Assembly: GCF_048892425.1 (NCBI RefSeq)
Contig: NZ_JBLZHU010000009.1
Span: 137,614-201,613, forward strand
Length of the DNA: 64,000 bases
Direction: 5' to 3'
Source: Pacificispira sp002696645
GTDB lineage: Bacteria; Pseudomonadota; Alphaproteobacteria; UBA8366; Aestuariispiraceae
This document shows, in pieces, positions 53,082-61,844 of the stretch. The position numbers and the translations under genes were made by a program. Within the stretch, counting starts at the first letter, position 1, and each line of letters starts with the position of its first letter. A model generated the notes under the pieces. It was not told where the DNA came from and searched no databases. It saw nothing but the letters and a program-made list of their open reading frames with translations.

Positions 53082-54014
53082 ATGCCTCGCGGACCGTTTT
53101 CTGGTGTTTTATCGCCAACGATTTCCCCTGTTGCTGCAGATGGCAGTGTTGATACCATCCGTTTTCAGGCCTTGTGCAAATGGCAATTGGCCAATGGGCT
53201 GGACGGGTTGGCGATTTTTGGCACGACCAGTGAGGCCAACAGCATCGCCTTAAAAGAGCGAATGAAACAGACCGAGGCTTTGGTGAAAGTTGGCGTTCCT
53301 GCTGAAAAATTGATGCCGGGAACCGGAACCTGTTCCCTGATGGATACTGTTGCCCTGACCAAACAAGCGGTGGAATTGGGGGCAGGGGGTGTATTGTTGC
53401 TGCCCCCGTTTTTCTATCGCGCGGCGACCGATGACGGGCTTTTTGCCTATGTGTCCGAAGTGATCCGTCTGGTCGCCGATGATCGACTGAAAATCTATCT
53501 GTATCATATTCCGCCTTTCGCGATGGTGGGCTGGTCGGTGCCGTTGATCCAACGATTGGTTCAGGCATTTCCCAATAGTGTGGTAGGCTTGAAAGATAGC
53601 TCCGGTGATTGGAAAAACACCAAGGCGATCCTGGACAATGTGCCTGACTTTGATGTTTTTCCGGGATCGGAACTGTTCCTGTTGGATGGATTCGACAATG
53701 GGGCGGCAGGGTGCATCAGTGCGACCGCCAATGTGAATCCGACTGGCATTCGAACCGTGATCGACGCCTATCACGCCGGGGACAAGGACACGCTGGACAC
53801 CGCAAATGATAAAATGCGCAAGGTTCGCAAAGTCTTTCAGAATCATGGATTGATCACGGGTGTTAAAGCAGCCGTTGCCCATTATTCCCATAACGATATA
53901 TGGAGCGTTGTCAGGCCGCCATTGGTGGGGTTGGACACAGATGCGACAGGGCGTCTGGTTGCGGATCTGACAGCGGTTGATTTCAGCATCGATTTTCAAG
54001 GCAGTTTGGGGTGA
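53082..54014 (+). CDS. Dihydrodipicolinate synthase family aldolase/lyase
   Basis: A 310-residue TIM barrel of the DHDPS/N-acetylneuraminate lyase family. The Schiff-base Lys171 is in VVGLKDSSGDW; Tyr141 in LYHIPPF and the GTTSEANS loop (residues 47-54) are kept. The Arg that grips the carboxylate in true DapA is not recognisable, so a different keto-acid substrate is likely rather than lysine synthesis. It has TAGGAG before the ATG and is 3 bp from the downstream GAF gene, forming a two-gene operon. Confidence 0.8.
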   Translation: MPRGPFSGVLSPTISPVAADGSVDTIRFQALCKWQLANGLDGLAIFGTTSEANSIALKERMKQTEALVKVGVPAEKLMPGTGTCSLMDTVALTKQAVELGAGGVLLLPPFFYRAATDDGLFAYVSEVIRLVADDRLKIYLYHIPPFAMVGWSVPLIQRLVQAFPNSVVGLKDSSGDWKNTKAILDNVPDFDVFPGSELFLLDGFDNGAAGCISATANVNPTGIRTVIDAYHAGDKDTLDTANDKMRKVRKVFQNHGLITGVKAAVAHYSHNDIWSVVRPPLVGLDTDATGRLVADLTAVDFSIDFQGSLG

Positions 54015-54017
54015 ATT

Positions 54018-54482
54018 ATGGCTGTTGAAGGGCGTTACAAGGATTTGAATGCACGGGTCCTTGCCATTGCAGATGGGGAAACGGATCTGATCTCATTGAT
54101 GGCGACGACCGTGTGCGAATTATACCACGCCGATGATCGTTTTGACTGGGTTGGATTCTATCGCAATGTTGGCGATAACATGCTGAAGATCGGTCCCTAT
54201 CAGGGTGGACATGGCTGTCTGGTGATTCCTTTCTCCAGGGGGGTCTGTGGCGCCTGTGCCACTACAGGGCAGGTTCAGATGGTACCCGATGTAGACGCTT
54301 TTCCGGATCATATCGCCTGTGCGTCTTCCACACGGTCTGAATTGGTTCTGCCGGTTTGGAACGCGAAAGGGGAATTGATTGCCGTCTTGGATATCGACAG
54401 CGATCAACCCGATGCGTTCGATGTAGAGGATATCGCGTCCCTGGAGACACTGATGCGCGACCTGTTCTCGCGCGCGCAATAG
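54018..54482 (+). CDS. GAF-domain free-methionine-(R)-sulfoxide reductase-like protein
   Basis: A 154-residue GAF protein. The fRMsr pattern is seen in FDWVGFYR, GCLVIPFSRGVCGACA and VPDVDAFPDHIACASSTRSELVLPVW, including three cysteines: in GCL, GVCGACA and HIACAS. Enzymes of this type (YebR, MsrC) reduce free L-methionine-(R)-sulfoxide. The segment RGVCGACATTG differs slightly from the usual GKGVCGTAA. Coupled to the aldolase-like gene, which may be fortuitous. Confidence 0.82.
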   Translation: MAVEGRYKDLNARVLAIADGETDLISLMATTVCELYHADDRFDWVGFYRNVGDNMLKIGPYQGGHGCLVIPFSRGVCGACATTGQVQMVPDVDAFPDHIACASSTRSELVLPVWNAKGELIAVLDIDSDQPDAFDVEDIASLETLMRDLFSRAQ

Positions 54483-54736
54483 GCTTGGCCTCTTGCAAAC
54501 CGGTCATTCGGGCGTATAGTGCGTCGCGTCAGGAAATCCAGCGATTGATTGTAATACAATGACCGTCTTTTGCATCATCATCGACATTATTATTTGCGGC
54601 TGTCGCATTGCGCGGCGGTCGTCGGTGATGCTGACCTGATTTCTCTTTGAAATGGTGGCAGTGAAACGATAGACCCCGCGGCAGGATCTCCCCTTCCGCG
54701 GCACCTCGTCATGACAAAACAGGATTGAAGAACACA

Positions 54737-56182
54737 ATGGATTTAAAGATTTACGATACAAGCCGACGCGCCAAGGTCATTTTCGAGCCTCGTGAAGCGG
54801 GCAAGGTTGGCCTGTATGCCTGTGGTCCGACGGTCTATGACCGCATCCATATCGGCAATGCGCGCCCGCTGGTCGTGTTCGATGTCCTGTCCCGGTTACT
54901 GCGCACACTCTATCCGACCGTCACCTATGTTCGGAACATCACGGATATCGACGATAAGATCAATGCGCGTGCGAAGGAGCGGGGCATTGATATTCGCGAA
55001 TTGACGGAAACCACAGTCGCACGCTTTCGGGAGGATTGCGAAGCCCTGAACTGCCTGCCCCCGGATCATGAACCGCGCGCGACAGAGACCATTCCAGAGA
55101 TGGTTGCGCTGATTGAAAGACTGATCGACCAGGGGCATGCCTATGCGCTGGACGATGGTCATGTGCTGTTCGATGTGCCGTCCTGGGAAGAGTATGGCAA
55201 ATTTGCCAATAAGGACCGGGATGAACAGATATCGGGCGCCCGCGTAGAGGTTGCCAGTTACAAGCGCGATCCGGCGGACTTCGTACTGTGGAAGCCCAGT
55301 GATGGCGATACGCCTGGCTGGCCCAATCCGTGGTGCGAAAAGGGTCGGCCCGGCTGGCACATTGAATGCTCTGCCATGTCGGAAAAGTTCCTGGGCCCCG
55401 ATTTTGATATTCATGCTGGGGGCATCGACCTGGTTTTCCCCCATCACCAGAACGAAATCGCCCAAAGCTACTGCGCCCATGCGCCAACGGACCGTCAGGA
55501 CCGCTTTGCGCGCTATTGGATGCACAATGGGTATCTGATGAGTGAGGGCGAGAAAATGTCCAAAAGCCTGGGCAATTTCTACACCGTCGCGGAATTGCTG
55601 GAGGAATTTCCAGGGGAGGTCCTGCGCCTTGTCCTGTTGAAGACTCATTACCGCTCCCCCCTCGATTTCTCTAAGGATAAATGCCGGGAGGCTAAGGCGG
55701 AACTGGATCGTCTCTATACATTACTGCGCGATACCCAGTCTGAACCGTTCGTCTATATTTCAGACGACGATCCGGAATGGCAGGGATTGGTCGCGGCCCT
55801 GTCCGATGATTTGAACACGGCAGAAGCCCTGAAACATTTCTTTGCCAGTGCCCGGCAGCTCAGTGTTGCTGTGCACAAATCCATGAAGCGGGACGCAAAA
55901 GCCCATATCGGTGAACGCTCAATCTCTGAAGATCGGGCGCGATTGCTGCAACTGGGCAATGCTCTGGGCCTGCTGGAACAAGATCCGCAAGCCTGGTTCA
56001 AGGCCGGCACCCCAACAGACGGCCCGACCGAAGCAGAAATAGAGGTCCAGATCGAGGCCCGAAAGGAAGCCAAGGCCTCAAAGGATTTCGCTAAAGCGGA
56101 TCAGATCCGGGATGACCTTCAGGCACAGGGCGTCATTCTGGAAGACAAGCCAGGCGGCATCACCGAATGGCGCCGGGCTTGA
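54737..56182 (+). CDS. cysS: Cysteinyl-tRNA synthetase
   Basis: A 481-residue class I synthetase from MDLKIYDTSRRAKVIFEP (54737); an upstream Met at 54725 is unlikely. Zinc Cys29 lies in LYACGPTVYD, HIGN-type motif is HIGNAR (38-43), the second zinc part is in HIECSAM, and KMSKS near residues 273-277 is followed by LGNFYTV. Length is normal. The 254 bp before it contain no recognised RNA or gene. A palindromic repeat module begins 9 bp after its stop. Confidence 0.96.
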   Translation: MDLKIYDTSRRAKVIFEPREAGKVGLYACGPTVYDRIHIGNARPLVVFDVLSRLLRTLYPTVTYVRNITDIDDKINARAKERGIDIRELTETTVARFREDCEALNCLPPDHEPRATETIPEMVALIERLIDQGHAYALDDGHVLFDVPSWEEYGKFANKDRDEQISGARVEVASYKRDPADFVLWKPSDGDTPGWPNPWCEKGRPGWHIECSAMSEKFLGPDFDIHAGGIDLVFPHHQNEIAQSYCAHAPTDRQDRFARYWMHNGYLMSEGEKMSKSLGNFYTVAELLEEFPGEVLRLVLLKTHYRSPLDFSKDKCREAKAELDRLYTLLRDTQSEPFVYISDDDPEWQGLVAALSDDLNTAEALKHFFASARQLSVAVHKSMKRDAKAHIGERSISEDRARLLQLGNALGLLEQDPQAWFKAGTPTDGPTEAEIEVQIEARKEAKASKDFAKADQIRDDLQAQGVILEDKPGGITEWRRA

Positions 56183-56190
56183 TCAAACAG

Positions 56191-56277
56191 TGTCATCCCC
56201 GCGCAGGCGGGTATCCAGGGGCGGCGGGTGAGGGGAGTGCGTGTTGCTCTGGGCCCCGGATCAGGTCCGGGGTGACG
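56191..56277 (+). repeat. Single palindromic module before the GIY-YIG gene
   Basis: An 87-bp copy of the module found in both arrays, starting TGTCATCCCCGCGCAGGCGG and ending CCGGGGTGACG. It lies between cysS and the GIY-YIG gene; the Shine-Dalgarno of that gene begins four bases after it. Confidence 0.88.
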
Positions 56278-56293
56278 GATGAAGGAGTATAGG

Positions 56294-56599
56294 ATGAAGA
56301 TTTCTGCGGCACAGGGCGGGTTTGTCTACATCATGGCATCGGACCGGAATGGAACCTTGTATGTCGGCGTAACATCCAATCTGCCGCAGCGTGTAGCGCA
56401 ACACCGGGAAGAGCTCCTTGATGGTTTCACTAAGAAATATGCTGTTCATTTACTGGTGTATTTTGAAGCGTGTCCAGATATGGAATCCGCAATCCAGCGG
56501 GAAAAGGCGTTAAAAAAGTGGCGACGAGAGTGGAAGTTAAAACTGATAGAAGAGAAGAACCCATATTGGAGAGATCTATACAACGATCTGTTTGAATAG
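56294..56599 (+). CDS. Stand-alone GIY-YIG nuclease (UPF0213-like)
   Basis: A 101-residue single-domain nuclease. The start MKISAAQGGFVYIMASDRNG (56294) has AAGGAG eight bases upstream; an ATG at 56279 is directly at the repeat edge. The GIY part is FVYIM (Tyr12), YIG is LYVGV (residues 22-26), followed by Arg33 and His37 (QRVAQHR) and Glu70 in AIQREKALKKW, so all catalytic positions are kept. Such small nucleases often have unknown targets. It sits exactly between palindromic repeat modules: one ends 16 bp before its start, the next begins 22 bp after its stop. Confidence 0.88.
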   Translation: MKISAAQGGFVYIMASDRNGTLYVGVTSNLPQRVAQHREELLDGFTKKYAVHLLVYFEACPDMESAIQREKALKKWRREWKLKLIEEKNPYWRDLYNDLFE

Positions 56600-56620
56600 T
56601 CGGGTTTTTTGCACTCATCC

Positions 56621-57555
56621 CGTCATACCCGCGAAGGCGGGTATCCAGGGGCGGCGGGTGAGAGGGGTGCGTGTTGCTCTGGACCCCGGATCAGGTCCGG
56701 GGTGACAATATTGAGCCCTACCCGCAAAGGCGAGACTTTGAGGGGTGGCGGTGAAAGTACCGCGTCATACCCGCGAAGGCGGGTATCCAGGGCGGTGGGT
56801 GAGAGAGGTGCGTGTTGCTCTGGACCCCGGATCAGGTCCGGGGTGACGATGCGGAGCCATACCCGCAAAGGCGAGACTTTGAGGGGTGGCGGTGAAAGTA
56901 CCGCGTCATACCCGCGAAGGCGGGTATCCAGGGGCGGCGGGTGAGAGGGGTGCGTGTTGCTCTGGACCCCGGATCAAGTCCGGGGTGACGATATTGAGCC
57001 CCGCCCGCAAAGGCGAGACTTTGAGGGGTGGCGGTGACAATACTGCGTCATACCCGCGAAGGCGGGTATCCAGGGGCGGCAGGTGAGGGGAGTGCGTGTT
57101 GCTCTGGACCCCGGATCAAGTCCGGGGTGACGATACTGAGCCATACCCGCAAAGGCGAGACTTTGAGGGGTGGCGGTGAAAGTACCGCGTCATACCCGCG
57201 AAGGCGGGTATCCAGGGGCGGCAGGTGAGGGGAGTGCGTGTTGCTCTGGACCCCGGATCAAGTCCGGGGTGACGATACTGAGCCATACCCGCAAAGGCGA
57301 GACTTTGAGGGGTGGNNNNNNNNNNNNNNNNNNNNNNNNNNNNNNNNNNNNNNNNNNNNNNNNNNNNNNNNNNNNNNNNNNNNNNNNNNNNNNNNNNNNN
57401 NNNNNNNNNNNNNGGCGGTGAAAGTACCGCGTCATACCCGCGAAGGCGGGTATCCAGGGCAGTGGGTGAGAGAGGTGCGTGTTGCTCTGCCCCGGATCAA
57501 GTCCGGGGTGACGATATTGAGCCCTACCCGCGCAAGCGGGTATCTGAGGGGCGGC
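56621..57555 (+). repeat. 142-bp tandem array built on the palindromic module
   Basis: Units begin CGTCATACCCGCGAAGGCGG at 56621, 56763, 56904, 57046, 57188 and 57430, a period of 141-142 bp apart from the interval holding the gap. Each has an 86-bp module (hairpin CCCGCGAAGGCGGG, ATCCAG, about 25 bp, CTGGACC, hairpin CCGGATCAGGTCCGG) and a 56-bp linker with GAGACTTTGAGGGGTGG. The module is the reverse complement of that in the 42-43 kb array. The stretch from 56600 to 57595 holds no gene; open frames here merely translate the repeat. Confidence 0.92.
57316..57413. other. Assembly gap (98 N) inside the tandem array
   Basis: 98 unknown bases interrupt a repeat unit. Removing them together with the doubled GG at the junction restores a 142-bp spacing between the units at 57188 and 57430, so the gap is probably a placeholder and the true copy number is unknown. 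Confidence 0.95.
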
Positions 57556-57595
57556 AGATGAGATTGTTGATTTTTGGAACGGATGAAAGAAGCAA

Positions 57596-59185
57596 ATGAC
57601 TGACCGGATATACCTGTTTGATACGACGTTGCGCGATGGGGCGCAGACTCAGGGTGTGGACTTTTCTGTCGCTGATAAGGTGGCGATTGCGCAGGCGTTG
57701 GATCGGCTGGGTATTGATTATATTGAAGGGGGATGGCCCGGCGCCAATCCCACAGATGATGCTTTTTTTGCGGACCCGCCAAGCCTGAGCAACAGTAAGT
57801 TGATTGCCTTTGGCATGACCCGGCGTCCCGGTCGGTCTGCTGAAAATGACCCCGGGCTTGCCCCGTTATTGCAAGCCGATGTGGCGGGATTGTGCCTGGT
57901 CGGGAAAAGCTGGGACTTCCATGTCGATGTCGCACTGGAGATTGAGAAGGAAGAAAACATCCGCATGATTTCCGATTCGATCCGGCTGGCCGCGGAAAAG
58001 AAAGGGGAGGCGATGTATGACGCCGAACATTTCTTTGATGGCTGGAAGGCCAACAAGGATTTTGCCTTGGCCTGTGTTACGGCAGCTTATGAAGCCGGGG
58101 CGCGGTGGATCGTGCTGTGCGATACCAATGGTGGCACGCTGCCCCACGAAGTTGACGCCATCGTTCGCGAAGTGACACAGCATATTCCGGGCGACCATCT
58201 TGGGATACACGCACATAATGATACGGAAAATGCCGTAGCCAATTCGCTGGCGGCGGTGCGGGCAGGCGTACGGCAGGTACAGGGCACCATCAATGGATTG
58301 GGAGAGCGTTGCGGGAACGCGAATATGTGTTCCCTGATCCCCAGCCTGATTCTCAAAATGGGCTTAGAAACCGGCCTTAAACCCAATGCTCTTGCAGAGA
58401 TTACGGGTCTGTCCCGGTTGCTGGATGGGCGATTGGATCGTTCACCGAACCGTCATGCGGCCTATGTCGGGCCAGCGGCCTTTTCTCATAAAGGGGGGCT
58501 GCATGTATCGGCCATTGCCAAGGATCCGCGGACCTATGAGCATATCCCACCGGAAACGGTCGGCAACAAACGCCATATCGTGGTTTCTGATCAGGCCGGA
58601 CGCTCCAACATCCTGGCCCGTCTGGAAGAAATTGAGGTTGAGATTGGGGAAGAAGCCCTGCGCCGCCTGCTGGAGAAAGTTAAGGAACGGGAGTTCCAGG
58701 GCTATGCCTATGATGGGGCGGAGGCCAGTTTTGAACTGCTGGCCCGGGCGGCAAAGGGAGAAGTCCCGAATTATTTTGATATCAGCCGCTTTCGGGTCAT
58801 GGACGAGCGTCGCCATAATGCCGTCGGAAACCTGATCACTGAGTCTGAGGCAACCGTGCAGGTGGAGTTGAAGGGCACCCAGATCATGCGGGTTGCGATG
58901 GGCAATGGGCCCGTCAATGCCCTTGATACGGCTCTGCGGGAGGCTGTCATTCAAATCTATCCAGACCTCGCCGGGATGCAATTGGTGGATTACAAGGTGC
59001 GCATCCTGCCGCCGCCCAAAGGATCAACGGGAACCGATGCCGTCACGCGCGTGACAATTGAAAGCGAAGACGAAGAGGGTGCGCGCTGGTCGACGGTTGG
59101 TGTTTCCGCCAACATCATCGATGCTTCCGTCATCGCGCTGTATGATGCGTATGCGTACAAGCTGGTACGGGATGGAATTACATGA
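57596..59185 (+). CDS. cimA: (R)-citramalate synthase
   Basis: A 529-residue enzyme of the isopropylmalate synthase/HMGL family. The N-terminal DRIYLFDTTLRDGAQTQGVD has the metal-binding Asp and catalytic Arg of the family; WIVLCDTNGGTLPHEVD and HLGIHAHNDTENAVANSLAAV supply metal His residues, and VQGTINGLGERCGNANM is the family GxGERxGNA motif. The C-terminal regulatory (LeuA dimer) domain spans residues about 400-525. It condenses pyruvate and acetyl-CoA to citramalate, an alternative entry to isoleucine. Overlaps the next gene by four bases (ATGA). Confidence 0.9.
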   Translation: MTDRIYLFDTTLRDGAQTQGVDFSVADKVAIAQALDRLGIDYIEGGWPGANPTDDAFFADPPSLSNSKLIAFGMTRRPGRSAENDPGLAPLLQADVAGLCLVGKSWDFHVDVALEIEKEENIRMISDSIRLAAEKKGEAMYDAEHFFDGWKANKDFALACVTAAYEAGARWIVLCDTNGGTLPHEVDAIVREVTQHIPGDHLGIHAHNDTENAVANSLAAVRAGVRQVQGTINGLGERCGNANMCSLIPSLILKMGLETGLKPNALAEITGLSRLLDGRLDRSPNRHAAYVGPAAFSHKGGLHVSAIAKDPRTYEHIPPETVGNKRHIVVSDQAGRSNILARLEEIEVEIGEEALRRLLEKVKEREFQGYAYDGAEASFELLARAAKGEVPNYFDISRFRVMDERRHNAVGNLITESEATVQVELKGTQIMRVAMGNGPVNALDTALREAVIQIYPDLAGMQLVDYKVRILPPPKGSTGTDAVTRVTIESEDEEGARWSTVGVSANIIDASVIALYDAYAYKLVRDGIT

Positions 59186-59847
59186 CACTTTCAGGAGGCA
59201 ATGCACGACAGGCCCTGTCCCGCAGGATCATTGATACCTGCAAGGCGATGAATGCGTCTGGCATTAATCAGGGCAAGTCGGGCAATGTCTCCGCCCGGTT
59301 TGGCGATGCCATGCTGATCACGCCCAGCGGTGTTGCCTATGACGCCCTAAAGCCGATGGATATTGTTCTGCAGGAATTGGATGGGGTATGCGCGCCTGGT
59401 CAACTGCTGCCTTCCAGCGAATGGCGCATGCATGCCGATATTTATCGGAATCGATCGGAGGCTCAAGCCATCGTCCATGCCCATCCAACATTCTGCACAG
59501 CCCTGTCCTGCAGGCGTGAAAGCATCCCCGCCTTCCATTACATGGTCGCTGTGGCCGGGGGCGTGGATATCCGCTGTTCTGACTATGCAACCTTCGGCAC
59601 TGAAGACTTATCCAGAACCATGATTACCGCGCTGGACGGGCGAAAAGCCTGCCTGTTGGCCAATCACGGCATGATCTGTTTTGATGGAGATCTAGACCGC
59701 GCTCTGGCGCTGGCCATTGAAGTTGAAAGCCTGGCCCGACAATATCACCATGCCCGCCAAGGCGGCACACCCGTCATTCTGGATGATGAACAGATGACTG
59801 ACGTGCTGGAAAAATTTAAAAGCTATGGCAGGCAGCCCCGCGATTGA
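59182..59847 (+). CDS. Class II aldolase/adducin family protein, candidate Ald2 of the MTA shunt
   Basis: A 221-residue zinc aldolase. Features: ASGINQGKSGNVSAR (phosphate-binding loop), LLPSSEWRMHADIYRNR with the catalytic Glu (SSEW), AIVHAHPTFCTAL with two metal His, and CLLANHGMICFD with the third His. Relatives include L-fuculose-1-phosphate aldolase and the Ald2 enzyme that splits 5-methylthioribulose 1-phosphate into DHAP and (methylthio)acetaldehyde. The nearby mtnA, which makes this substrate, supports Ald2. Not a dehydratase-type MtnB by its FucA-like pattern, but the distinction is not certain. Translationally coupled to cimA. Confidence 0.8.
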   Translation: MTLSGGNARQALSRRIIDTCKAMNASGINQGKSGNVSARFGDAMLITPSGVAYDALKPMDIVLQELDGVCAPGQLLPSSEWRMHADIYRNRSEAQAIVHAHPTFCTALSCRRESIPAFHYMVAVAGGVDIRCSDYATFGTEDLSRTMITALDGRKACLLANHGMICFDGDLDRALALAIEVESLARQYHHARQGGTPVILDDEQMTDVLEKFKSYGRQPRD

Positions 59848-59902
59848 GACTTCACCTTTTTTGAGGGCGATGATATCATTGCTATCAGAATTGGAGGATG
59901 CC

Positions 59903-60202
59903 ATGGCGACAATCAATATTCGAAATGTACCAGATGACGTGTACAAGGCGCTGCGTGTTCGGGCGGCACAGTCGAATGAAAGTATGGAATCATACTTGCG
60001 GAACCATTTGACGAAATTGATTGAAGGCGCGCCGACGGCCGAAATTTCCCTGTTGGATATCCGCGCCCGGATGCGGGCTGTTCTGGGAAATCGCGCGGAC
60101 CAGTCGGTCGTTGATGATTTCCTGAAACAGCGTCGCGAAGATTATTTAACAGAAGAACGGGGGATGGCGGCGCCAGAAGGTCGGAAGAAATCGGGATCAT
60201 GA
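59903..60202 (+). CDS. FitA-like ribbon-helix-helix antitoxin
   Basis: A 99-residue antitoxin from MATINIRNVPDDVYKALRVR (59903), with TTGGAGG before the ATG. The RHH DNA-binding motif is in residues 1-45 (INIRNVPDDVYKALRVRAAQ, then SNESMESYLRNHL). The C-terminal part (RARMRAVLGNRADQSVVDDF) would wrap the toxin. A short dyad, TGATA...TATCA near 59871-59887, could be the operator. The stop overlaps the toxin start by four bases. Confidence 0.85.
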   Translation: MATINIRNVPDDVYKALRVRAAQSNESMESYLRNHLTKLIEGAPTAEISLLDIRARMRAVLGNRADQSVVDDFLKQRREDYLTEERGMAAPEGRKKSGS

Positions 60203-60630
60203 CAGGAGTGGTGATCGACACTTCCGCATTGTTGGCGTATTTCAAAGGCGAAGCGGGGGCTGAAATTGTCCATGCTTACACTGTCGATCAAGTGCCATTG
60301 CATCTATCATTAGTGAATTTGGCAGAAGCATCAGCATGGTTCGTGCGAAATGGTTTTGAAGCGGATGAACCATTACGATATGCCGTTGCCCTGGGAATAC
60401 AGTTACAGGATCTTGCGCCAATTGATGCGGTTGAGATTGGTCGCATGACCCTGTTCACGCGGAATGTTAGGCTTTCCTTAGGGGATCGTGCCTGTATTAC
60501 ACTTGGATTTCGGCTGAATGTACCGGTTTTAACAGCCGATAGGATGTGGAGTGATACGTTGGACTGGACCAAGTATCAGGCTTTGCAGATGAAATCCCCT
60601 GTCGGCATGCGCATTATTCAAATCAGATAG
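60199..60630 (+). CDS. VapC/FitB-like PIN-domain toxin
   Basis: A 143-residue PIN ribonuclease with all four acidic residues: Asp7 (VVIDTSALLAYF), Glu43 (VNLAEASAW), Asp96 (LGDRACITLG) and Asp114 (VLTADRMW). It cleaves RNA (often tRNA or rRNA) unless bound by the upstream antitoxin. Together they form a compact module between the class II aldolase and mtnA, only 13 bp before mtnA, so mtnA may depend on toxin-antitoxin transcription. Confidence 0.88.
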   Translation: MTGVVIDTSALLAYFKGEAGAEIVHAYTVDQVPLHLSLVNLAEASAWFVRNGFEADEPLRYAVALGIQLQDLAPIDAVEIGRMTLFTRNVRLSLGDRACITLGFRLNVPVLTADRMWSDTLDWTKYQALQMKSPVGMRIIQIR

Positions 60631-60643
60631 GACCTGAGGCATT

Positions 60644-61735
60644 ATGGAAATTAACGGCACGCCGTATCGCACCATTTGGGTTGAGGAATCGCGCAAATCT
60701 GTTGCGGTGATTGACCAGACCAAACTGCCCCACAGTTTTGAGACCTTACGTTTGACCAGCCTGGAAGAGGCGGCACTCGCTATTGAGGATATGATCGTGC
60801 GGGGTGCGCCCTTGATCGGGGCGACGGCGGCTTATGGGTTCTGTTTGGGCCTGGAACAAGATGCCAGTGACATGGCGGTTGAGGCGATTTATGCGCGGCT
60901 GTATCGCACCCGCCCCACGGCGGTTAATCTGCGCTGGGCGCTGGACGAGATGCGCGCCCTGTTGGACAATCGTGCGCCGGCAGAGCGCGCGGCGCTGGCC
61001 TGGGAGCGCGCGGCGGAGATCTGTGATGCGGATGTCGAGATATGTAAATCCATTGGTCAGCACGGTTTGCGCCTGATCGAAGACATCGCGGCCAAGAAAC
61101 CGGCGGGCGAGGCTGTCAATGTTCTAACCCATTGCAATGCCGGATGGCTGGCCACGGTCGATTGGGGCACCGCGACGGCCCCGATCTATATGGCCTATGA
61201 GAAGGGCATAAAGGTACATGTCTGGGTCGATGAAACCCGCCCACGCAATCAGGGGGCCAGCCTGACAGCGTGGGAGTTGGGGCGCCATGGCGTTGCCCAT
61301 ACGCTGATTGCCGATAATGTTGGTGGGCATCTGATGCAGCATGGACTTGTTGATCTGTGCATCGTCGGGACCGATCGCACCACGGCGCGGGGTGATGTCT
61401 GTAACAAGATCGGTACCTATTTGAAGGCTCTGGCGGCCCAGGATAACGGGGTGCCTTTCTATGTCGCCTTGCCGTCGACCACGATTGACTGGACCGTTCA
61501 GGATGGCGTTGCGGAAATCCCGATAGAGCAGCGCAGCGGCGCAGAACTGACCCGTATTACCGGACGCACGGAGGCGGGGGAGATCGTGACCGTCGATATC
61601 GCGCCGCAGGATGTTGTCGCCCGCAATGATGCCTTTGATGTCACGCCGGCCCGATTGGTCACCGGATTGATTACAGAACGCGGGGTTTGCACGGCCAGTC
61701 AGGCAGGGTTGAACGGTTTGTTCGACCGCCCTTAG
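60644..61735 (+). CDS. mtnA: S-methyl-5-thioribose-1-phosphate isomerase
   Basis: A 363-residue enzyme of the eIF2B-like family that converts 5-methylthioribose 1-phosphate to the ribulose form in methionine salvage. Features: IEDMIVRGAPLIGATAAYG, NVLTHCNAGWLATVDWGTAT with the catalytic Cys, HVWVDETRPRNQGASLTAWEL and VDLCIVGTDRTTARGDVCNKIGTY with the catalytic Asp. Length is normal. No mtnP, mtnK, mtnC or mtnD is seen in the window; with the class II aldolase just upstream, the DHAP shunt is more likely than the full salvage cycle. Confidence 0.92.
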   Translation: MEINGTPYRTIWVEESRKSVAVIDQTKLPHSFETLRLTSLEEAALAIEDMIVRGAPLIGATAAYGFCLGLEQDASDMAVEAIYARLYRTRPTAVNLRWALDEMRALLDNRAPAERAALAWERAAEICDADVEICKSIGQHGLRLIEDIAAKKPAGEAVNVLTHCNAGWLATVDWGTATAPIYMAYEKGIKVHVWVDETRPRNQGASLTAWELGRHGVAHTLIADNVGGHLMQHGLVDLCIVGTDRTTARGDVCNKIGTYLKALAAQDNGVPFYVALPSTTIDWTVQDGVAEIPIEQRSGAELTRITGRTEAGEIVTVDIAPQDVVARNDAFDVTPARLVTGLITERGVCTASQAGLNGLFDRP

Positions 61736-61844
61736 CGCATAGCTTACTTTTCGCGGTGCAACATTACCTTTGTGGTGAAATTGAACCGTGCTACATCTAA
61801 AAGGCAACAGGGTTTGGTTTCAAAAAGGGTGAGCATACGGGGCG

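Noticed and set aside
56621..57555. Possible CRISPR array
   Set aside because: The whole 142-bp unit is repeated, including the linker; there are no unique spacers and no cas genes.
56609..57599. Several short frames repeating SYPRRRVSRG-type sequence
   Set aside because: They are translations of the 142-bp repeat unit, some running through the N gap.
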